Shown: positions 57,747 to 64,000 of the stretch, piece after piece
Layout: the number at the start of each line of letters is the position of its first letter
How positions within the stretch are numbered: the stretch's first letter is position 1
Assembly: GCA_030844895.1 (NCBI GenBank)
Contig: CM061233.1
Location: forward strand, 55,977,453 to 56,041,452
Source: Ambrosia x helenae
Lineage: Eukaryota; Streptophyta; Magnoliopsida; Asterales; Asteraceae
Reading direction: 5' to 3'
DNA: 64,000 nt
Translations under genes and position numbers: made by a program
The notes under the pieces: model-generated
What the model was told of the DNA's origin: nothing
Seen by the model: only the letters and a program-made list of their open reading frames with translations
Database searches by the model: none

Positions 57747-59048
57747 CTAAACAGGATTTTGAATGATGCTAATGGTAGATTTGCTGTCTACAAGCAATGG
57801 TGTCTTGGTCTCTTTGATTCCATAATCAAGAAGTTGATATTGGAGCCATTGTATCTGTGATGTACAACTTGCAGCTGCAATGTATTCAGCTTCAGCAGTT
57901 GAAGTTGCAACATATGTTTGCTTCTTTGATTTCCAGGACACTAGACAGTTTCCCAAGAATTGACAACCACCAGATGTTGATTTTCTTGACATTTTACACC
58001 CTGCATATTCACTATCTGAAAAAGCTGATAACTTGGTATTGCTTGAAGCAGGATACCAAATTCCAAGTGTGGGAGTTCCTTTCAGATATCTGAAAATTCT
58101 TTTGACTGCAATAAGGTGTGATTCCCTAGGAGCTGATTGATATCTAGCACAGACACATGTTGAAAACATAATATCTGGTCTAGAAGCAGTTAGATATAAA
58201 AGGGAACCTATCATACATCTATACATGGTTTGATTAACCTGTTTTCCTTGATCATCTGGTTCAACTTGTGTGGTTGGTGTCATGGGAGTGGAACATGATT
58301 TACAGTCTTGTAAAGAAAATTTGTTTAATAATTCTTTAACATATTTTGATTGATGTATAAAAGTTCCATTTGTTTGTTGTTTAATCTGCAGTCCTAAAAA
58401 GTACTGCAGTTCTCCCATTGTACTCATCTCAAATTTTGATTGCATGAGTTTCTTAAATTCATCACATAATTTTGTGTTTGTTGAACCAAAAATGATATCA
58501 TCAACATATATTTGAACAAGTAAGACATGATTTCCATCATGTTTTATGAAAAGTGTTTTATCAATGGCACCTCTTGTGAAGTTATTTTTGAGTAAAAAGG
58601 TTAAAAGTGTATCATACCAGGCTCTTGGAGCCTGTTTGAGCCCATAAAGAGCTTTGTCTAGTTTGTACACCCACTCAGGATGAGAAGGATCCTCAAACCC
58701 AGGTGGCTGACAAACATACACTTCCTCTTTTATCTTTCCATACAAAAATGCACTCTTGACATCCATTTGATAAACTTTTATTTTGTTGGAAATGGCATAG
58801 GCCAGAAATAACCTGATGGCTTCAAGCCTTGCAACTGGAGCAAAGGTTTCATCATAGTCAATGCCTTCTTCTTGAGAGTAACCTTGTACTACCAGTCTTG
58901 CCTTGTTCTTTATTATAATACCAGCTTCATCATGTTTGTTCCTGAAAACCCATCTTGTGCCAATTGGTTGCTTGTTTGGTGGTAAGGGACATATTTCCCA
59001 AACCTGTTGCTTGTTGAATTGAAGCAATTCATCTTGCATTGCCTGCAC
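57747..59048 (-). CDS. pol: Reverse transcriptase and RNase H of element H
   Basis: 433 residues in one frame. RT (RVT_2 type) begins NKQPIGTRWVFRNKHDEAGI and has GYSQEEGIDYDETFAPVARL and YQMDVKSAFLYG (first catalytic Asp). The YVDDIIFGS motif lies at about residues 178-186. RNase H-like motifs are SDSEYAGCKMSRKSTSGG, STAEAEYIAAA and VDSKSTISIIQNP. A TAG stop at 57747-57749 truncates it about 60 residues before the expected end; homologous sequence (KTKHIEIRYHFI) continues in frame beyond. It is really part of a polyprotein, so the ATG at 59048 is not a natural start. Confidence 0.88.
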   Translation of the reverse strand: MQAMQDELLQFNKQQVWEICPLPPNKQPIGTRWVFRNKHDEAGIIIKNKARLVVQGYSQEEGIDYDETFAPVARLEAIRLFLAYAISNKIKVYQMDVKSAFLYGKIKEEVYVCQPPGFEDPSHPEWVYKLDKALYGLKQAPRAWYDTLLTFLLKNNFTRGAIDKTLFIKHDGNHVLLVQIYVDDIIFGSTNTKLCDEFKKLMQSKFEMSTMGELQYFLGLQIKQQTNGTFIHQSKYVKELLNKFSLQDCKSCSTPMTPTTQVEPDDQGKQVNQTMYRCMIGSLLYLTASRPDIMFSTCVCARYQSAPRESHLIAVKRIFRYLKGTPTLGIWYPASSNTKLSAFSDSEYAGCKMSRKSTSGGCQFLGNCLVSWKSKKQTYVATSTAEAEYIAAASCTSQIQWLQYQLLDYGIKETKTPLLVDSKSTISIIQNPV

Positions 59049-60874
59049 CCAATTGTTGTCTTATTGAGCTTCCTGGTACTTCTTTGGTTCCAACTGTGAA
59101 ATAAAGCTGAGAATAGACAAAAGTTGGAAAGCTGGTTTCTTGTAAGAACACCTGATGCAATATCACCCATGATTTGATCAAGTGGATGATCTTTGTGTTC
59201 GATCAGTAGTTGTAAACCACTGACAGGTGTTGGTGGCTCATGTTCTTCAAACAAACTACTGAGGTCTATTATATCTGGTTCAGCAGTTTCAGTGTCTTCA
59301 GTAGTTGCAGGTGCTGAAGCAGATGTTTGAGTTTGGCCTTCAGTATTTGTTGAATCAGAAGTTTGTGAAACTTCTGATGGTTTTGAAGTTGACTTAATGA
59401 CTGTTTGAGGAGTCCATGGTGCTGGATCCTCATCATCAAACCTTTGATCACCATAATAAGTAGGTTTGGATGAAGTGACAGTCTTTTCAGGTTCAAAATG
59501 AAAGTTGTCAAGGTCAAAGAGTTCAGCAGGATGTGCTGGAATGAGAGTGTGTTTTGACTCATTGAACTTGACATTCAGTGTTTCTTCTACTATCCTGGTT
59601 TTTGAGTTAAAAACCTTGTAGGCTTTTCTAGTTGATGAATAACCAAGAAAGTAACCTGAGTCAACTTTGGCAGCAAACTTTGAAATAGATTCCTTGATGT
59701 TCAAGATGAAACATTGACATCCAAAAGCCCTGAAAAAAGAGATAAGGGGCTTCATGCCATGAAGAACTTCATAGGCAGTCTTTGAATGTCTCTTGACAAC
59801 AAGAACTCTATTTTGAACATAACATGACGTGTTAACTGCTTCTGCCCAGAAGTATAAAGGTAGGCCAGAATCAGCTAACATTGTTCTTGCTCCTTCTATT
59901 AAAGTTCTGTTCTTCCTTTCTACCACACCATTTTGTTCAGAAGTTCTGGCAACACTGAATTGTCTAATAATCCCTTTAGACAAACAGAAGTCATTCAGAG
60001 TTTTGTTCCTGAACTCTGTCCCATTATCACTTCTAATGGTTTTGACAGGTAGAGAGTATTGCTTCTCTACTTGTAGAATGAAGAACTTGATGATTTCAGC
60101 AGCCTCATCCTTGGAAAATAAGAAGAATACCCATGTAAATCTTGAGTAGTCATCAATGATGACTAAGCAGTACTTCTTTTTAGCAAGGCTCATTATCTTT
60201 ACAGGCCCAAATAAGTCCATATGGAGTAGTTGAAGACATGCAGTTGTTTTTGATTCTTCAATAGACTTATAGGAGGACTTATGCTGTTTACCCTTTAAAC
60301 AGGATACACAGTGTTCTTGACACTGGTATACTTTTAAAGGTAGACCTCTGACCAAGCCCATTTTTGTGACTTTATTTATGGTTTTAAAGTTCACATGGCC
60401 AAGTCTCCTGTGCCAGAGATCAGTTTCTGAAGTTGATGCCCTTGAGAAGAAACAAGCAGTGTTGTTCAGTACTTTGTCTTTTTCAATGTCCACTACATAG
60501 ACATTGCCACATCTTTTGGCAATTAACAAAGTATGATCTTCAATGATCTTCTCTATCAACTTCTGGCCTTCTGGTGATATGATCTTGCATGCTGTCTTTG
60601 TGAAAAAGGAAGAATATCCTTTATCACACATTTGTGACACACTAAGCAAGTTGTACTCAAGGTTTTCAACCAGATTGACCTTGTCAAACTGTATTTTGCC
60701 AGAGGAGACATTGCCATGTCCTAGCACATATCCCTTAGCATTGTTCCCAAAGGACACAGATCCATCTCTTTGACTGATAAAATTGTTTATCACGTATCTG
60801 CATCCTGTCATGTGCATTGAGCCTCCACTGTCTACATACCAAATGCTATTCAAGCCTCTGGAAACTCTCTGCAC
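58913..60874 (-). CDS. pol: Protease and integrase of element H
   Basis: The frame starts next to the protease active site (WYVDSGGSMHMTG, residues 13-25). The integrase N-terminal zinc region follows (LWHRRLGHVNFKTINKV ... CVSCLKGKQHKS). The catalytic core has LLHMDLFGPVK, TIRSDNGTEFRNK and NGVVERKNRTL, which carry the D, D and E. A Ser/Thr/Glu-rich linker rich in the CAGTAGTT-type motifs leads to the RT. The frame shifts near 59110, in a T run, about 60 bases before an in-frame TAA, so the last 60 or so residues of the 653-residue frame are not native. Gag lies upstream in the same frame, with a short shifted stretch between. Confidence 0.87.
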   Translation of the reverse strand: MQRVSRGLNSIWYVDSGGSMHMTGCRYVINNFISQRDGSVSFGNNAKGYVLGHGNVSSGKIQFDKVNLVENLEYNLLSVSQMCDKGYSSFFTKTACKIISPEGQKLIEKIIEDHTLLIAKRCGNVYVVDIEKDKVLNNTACFFSRASTSETDLWHRRLGHVNFKTINKVTKMGLVRGLPLKVYQCQEHCVSCLKGKQHKSSYKSIEESKTTACLQLLHMDLFGPVKIMSLAKKKYCLVIIDDYSRFTWVFFLFSKDEAAEIIKFFILQVEKQYSLPVKTIRSDNGTEFRNKTLNDFCLSKGIIRQFSVARTSEQNGVVERKNRTLIEGARTMLADSGLPLYFWAEAVNTSCYVQNRVLVVKRHSKTAYEVLHGMKPLISFFRAFGCQCFILNIKESISKFAAKVDSGYFLGYSSTRKAYKVFNSKTRIVEETLNVKFNESKHTLIPAHPAELFDLDNFHFEPEKTVTSSKPTYYGDQRFDDEDPAPWTPQTVIKSTSKPSEVSQTSDSTNTEGQTQTSASAPATTEDTETAEPDIIDLSSLFEEHEPPTPVSGLQLLIEHKDHPLDQIMGDIASGVLTRNQLSNFCLFSALFHSWNQRSTRKLNKTTIGCRQCKMNCFNSTSNRFGKYVPYHQTSNQLAQDGFSGTNMMKLVL

Positions 60875-61036
60875 AATATAGCAAATTAGTTAGATTTAGG
60901 AACCCAAGCCAGTTTGGCTTTGGGTTTGCTCTTGAGAACATTTACAGTTTGTTCTTGACCAAGTTTAGAAATCCATGTCTTTTTGGCAATGGATTTTGCA
61001 TTAAGTACAATGGTGGTATCCTTTTGAGGACCACCA

Positions 61037-63415
61037 TCAACTTTGGTCATCAGTAGTTTGTGAAACTGCTGTTGATTTAGGTCTAACTACTGAAAGAGAA
61101 TTTTGAGAAAAAGACTTTTGTTGAGATTTTGTCTTTTTCTGAGAAAGGGTTTTTGCTTGTTGTTGTTTCTTGGGAGAAAAGGGTTTTACATAATCATTTT
61201 TGATTTGTTCCCCCACAACCAGTTGTTGATTTTTCTTATTAAACTGAATACCCTTTCTATATCCGCAAAATTCTGTTTTGTGGTTGAACAGACCACAAAT
61301 TTCACATTCTTTTGTCTTTTCTTTCAAAGACAAATCTCTGACTGTTTTGATTGGTTTTAGGTCATCAGTAGTTTGCAGGTTCTCAACTCCTGGTGTAGTT
61401 GAAACTGCTGATGACTTAAAGTCAGATTTAATTAATACTTCTGAAGAACTTTCTTTGTGTGATTTTAGAAAGTTTTCATGGAAGGATATGCATTCTTCCT
61501 CTTCAGAAGTTTCACCTGAAACAATTTTTCCCCCATCTTCAGTAGTTTTGGGAGAGCAATCTGTTGGTGTTTCAGTGTGATTGTACCCTATGCCAAACCT
61601 AACATTTGAAGCACTTTGTTTGTTTAGCAATAGTTGGTACCCCTTACAAGATTCCACCCATTTTTCACATGTGACCTTGGTGTCAGCAAGCTCTTGTCTG
61701 ACATTTCCTAGGTCATTAATCATTATTTTGATTTGTTCTTAGGTTTCAATAGCAGAGTTAGTCAATTTAGAAACTTCTTTTGTTTTTGCAGAAAGTTTTC
61801 TTTCTAAATCACATTTTATCTGAGTGAGTTTTCTCTCAGAATCATTAGCCTTTCCTTGTAAGTGCACATTTGTCTCTCTTATGAGAGCAAAAGATTCTTT
61901 GCATGAATTTGAACATAGTTTTGTCAAAGATTCTTTTGATACCTGTGACCAATCAGATTTTGAGGAGCATCCCTTAAATGCCATTAAGGCAAAGTTCTTT
62001 CTGCCATTGTCAGGCTCTCCCCAGTTGATGTCAAACATTTTGTTGTCTGCATCAGGATTGCACTCTGTGGTGTCAAAAGGAAGACTGCTCCAGTCAACAT
62101 ACCCTGAGGTAAATAAACTTTGTTGAGAGGGTTGTTGTTGCTGTGGAGGTTGTTGAGCAGCTGGAAAGGGAGGGATTGATTGTTGGCTCTGCATCTGTTG
62201 AGCAGGCATCTGTACATATTGTACTTGTGGCACATATTGGTGTTGTGGAGCTTGTGCCTGTACAAAATGTGCACTCCCTTGTGTTCCATTATTCCTGTTA
62301 TAATTGGGGTTAAAATTGTTTCCAGACTGAGATTGGTTAAAGCCAGAGCTTCTACATTCTCTAGCAAAGTGTCCCAACTTTTGACACTTGTGACATCTAA
62401 GTTTAGATTTGTCAAAACCAATTTTTGTAGAACTGTTAAGTCCTGGAAACTTCCTTCCTGACCTTTTGTAAAATTTATTTGTTTTTAAACTTAACATGGC
62501 CAGTTGGTGCAAAATGTCCATTTCTTCAAGGTCATCACTGCTGAAACTATTTAAGTCATCCATGATAAAACACATGTTATCAGCAGTTTGACCAAAGTCA
62601 TTATTGTCATAACCTGGGAATGATCTTTCAGATGAGATCCCAGCAGTTATGTCAATGTGGTCAAAAGATCCAAAACTATTTGAACAAGTTGGTGAGTCTT
62701 GTCCCAATAGTGTTGTACTACCAGGTAGATAGTCATCAACACTTTTACCAGAATTTTGTAACTTTTTCTTTTGATCAATTTCTCTCTCAAAAGTAAGTAA
62801 TCTCCCATGAAGTTTTTTAAGAGTGAGGGAGCTAAAATCTAGTGAAGATCTTAAGACTATTGAGTATGTTTCCCATTTATCAGGTAAAGACCTTAAAAAT
62901 CTATGAAGCATAGATACAGTTGTATAGGTCTGACCATTTAGTTTTAGCTCAGATATTAATGAGGAAAATCTTTCAAATTGCTGAGTTAAAGTTTCCCCAT
63001 TAATGTGAGCAAAAGTTTCATATTGTTGAGCCAAGATTTCTCTGGTGTTGGCAATCACCTCTTCAGTTCCTTCAAACTGTTCTTTTAGACAGTCCCAAAG
63101 CTCTTTGGCACTATCACAATGTAATAGGCCAGAATAGATTTCATTTGGGAGTGCCATTGCCAACATAGAAAAAGCTTTTGCATCAAGCTCAAGTTTTAGG
63201 AAATCATCATCAGTATAGTCTTTTGGTTCTTTTGGAATCTCTTCCTTAGTTTCAAGATTTATATTTACTGGTTTATGAGGACCATATATCACACATCTCC
63301 AACAACCTGTGTTGGTCTGTGACAAGGTATGTGCCATTCTCTTTTGCCAAATGTTATATTCATTTCTTACAAGCATGGCAGGTTTAGTGGCAGAACCAGT
63401 ATTATGAGGATCCAT
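61037..63415 (-). pseudogene. gag: Gag of element H, interrupted by one stop
   Basis: ATG at 63415 (MDPHNTGSATKPAML). The 558-residue first part has the Copia Gag core (KELWDCLKEQFEG, LRSLPDKWETYS) and a CCHC knuckle (CHKCQKLGHFAREC, about residues 340-353). A Gln/Pro-rich part follows. A TAA at 61739-61741 stops it; the same frame continues at once (61738-61037) with a coiled-coil-like part, a second zinc-binding motif (CEICGLFNHKTEFC) and a Lys/Ser-rich tail. A one-base shift near 61045 separates gag from the protease. The stop is a single-codon change, so either the element is inactive or the codon is read through. Confidence 0.8.
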
Positions 63416-63557
63416 TTTAAAGAGTATTGATTTGTCAAATATCTCTTAAAGTGATGGATGTTGATAAAAGTGAGCTTATAATCCTTTATTGAATATCAAT
63501 AAGAGCCTGTGTCTGATTCTCAATTTGTTAGATTGATATGTGATCAGATAAACCAGT
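63416..63557 (-). other. Short 5' leader of element H
   Basis: Only about 140 bp between primer site and gag ATG, AT-rich, without recognisable structure. Confidence 0.7.
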
Positions 63558-63571
63558 GCTCTGATACCAAT
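63558..63571 (-). other. Primer binding site of element H
   Basis: On the minus strand TGGTATCAGAGC starts two bases after the 5' LTR; it is the initiator tRNA-Met site. Confidence 0.92.
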
Positions 63572-64000
63572 TGTTGGATCAGTAAGCTGCTCTTTTAGTT
63601 GAACTTGCTAGTTGACACTTAAGTGTTTAGCAAGTTCTTGGTGAGTGATAGCACAGCGGAATGTTTATAAGTTTATAGCTACACTTATCAACAGGAGTTA
63701 TTACTCCCCCTGGAATCAAGAACTAATAAATGAGAAGTGTTTATTGAGAATCTAAGTATTGAATGAGAATGAAACACTTTGACAGATTCTCGGTAAACAC
63801 GAAATCGAAATAACAATAATAAGTGTTGAAGGATTTCTTGTATTAAAATCAATGTCTAAAACAGAGGGATGAATCCTTCTATTTATAGACTTTACAAATA
63901 CATGAACCTTGCCAAAAAGCAAGTTCAGAAACAAGTTGCAACAAGTTGCAGTCTTGGAACTTGTACATAAAGCAGAAAGAAATACTAAAGTATTAAACTA
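63572..64000 (-). repeat. 5' LTR of element H, cut by the window end
   Basis: 429 of about 700 bp. It differs from the 3' LTR at about three substitutions. The motif-rich U3 should lie just beyond the window. Confidence 0.92.

Larger units (their letters stand above)
52843..64000 (-). mobile_element. Element H: SIRE-type Ty1/Copia retrotransposon with third ORF (runs off window)
   Basis: 3' LTR 52843-53542, a polypurine tract next to it, an accessory ORF, RT/RNase H, integrase, protease, gag, a Met-tRNA primer site and the first 429 bp of the 5' LTR. Domain order (gag, PR, INT, RT, RH) is that of Ty1/Copia. The size (over 11 kb) and an extra ORF after pol fit the SIRE/Maximus lineage. The two LTRs differ at about three of 429 compared positions, so the insertion is young. 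The TSD cannot be tested because the right end is outside the window. Confidence 0.9.

Overview
This window looks like heterochromatic, retrotransposon-packed DNA from a flowering plant, most likely an asterid of the daisy family; the species guess is inference. The evidence is initiator-Met tRNA primer sites (TGGTATCAGAGCC), chromodomain-type Ty3/Gypsy, Athila-type Gypsy and SIRE-type Ty1/Copia proteins, a tRNA-derived SINE, Helitron-like ends and many microsatellites. I find no convincing host gene, rRNA or functional tRNA gene, and nothing bacterial or CRISPR-like.

Layout. 1-5.9 kb: low-coding DNA with two Helitron-like 5' ends in inverted orientation, a promoter-like stretch and an LTR fragment. 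6,079-12,905: element A, a gag-only Gypsy with TSD TACGT, whose left LTR begins with an inverted copy of its own 3' end. 13.5-15.9 kb: two LTR fragments. 15.9-23.4 kb: element D, an Athila-type element without reverse transcriptase or integrase; its left LTR carries a SINE with a 13-bp TSD. 23.4-25.9 kb: debris of a Copia-like element. 25.96-28.28 kb: a second copy of part of element D. 28.56-32.86 kb: element B, one complete LTR with a PPT side on its left and a PBS side on its right. 32,869-50,895: element F, a gag-only Gypsy (TSD TTTGG) inserted to the right of B and itself split inside gag by G. 36,289-46,472: element G, a full-length chromodomain Gypsy on the minus strand (TSD GTAAC). 51.6-52.84 kb: an LTR fragment and an accessory-ORF fragment. 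52,843 to the window end: element H, a young SIRE-type Copia on the minus strand with an accessory third ORF; its 5' LTR runs off the window.

How the parts relate. A, B, G and the 14.2-kb fragment share an LTR terminus. A, B and G share a leader segment with a covarying helix, and their LTRs carry tRNA-like modules (A/B boxes followed by T runs). G encodes the full gag-pol set, while A keeps only gag, so A-type copies could have depended on G-type proteins. The frameshifts in G fall in homopolymers and may be assembly errors, so 'dead' should be read with care for G and H.

The strongest candidates for something undescribed are the snap-back left LTR of A, the intra-LTR tRNA-like modules, the covarying leader helix, and the family-specific motif arrays placed just upstream of the TATA box in several unrelated LTR families.
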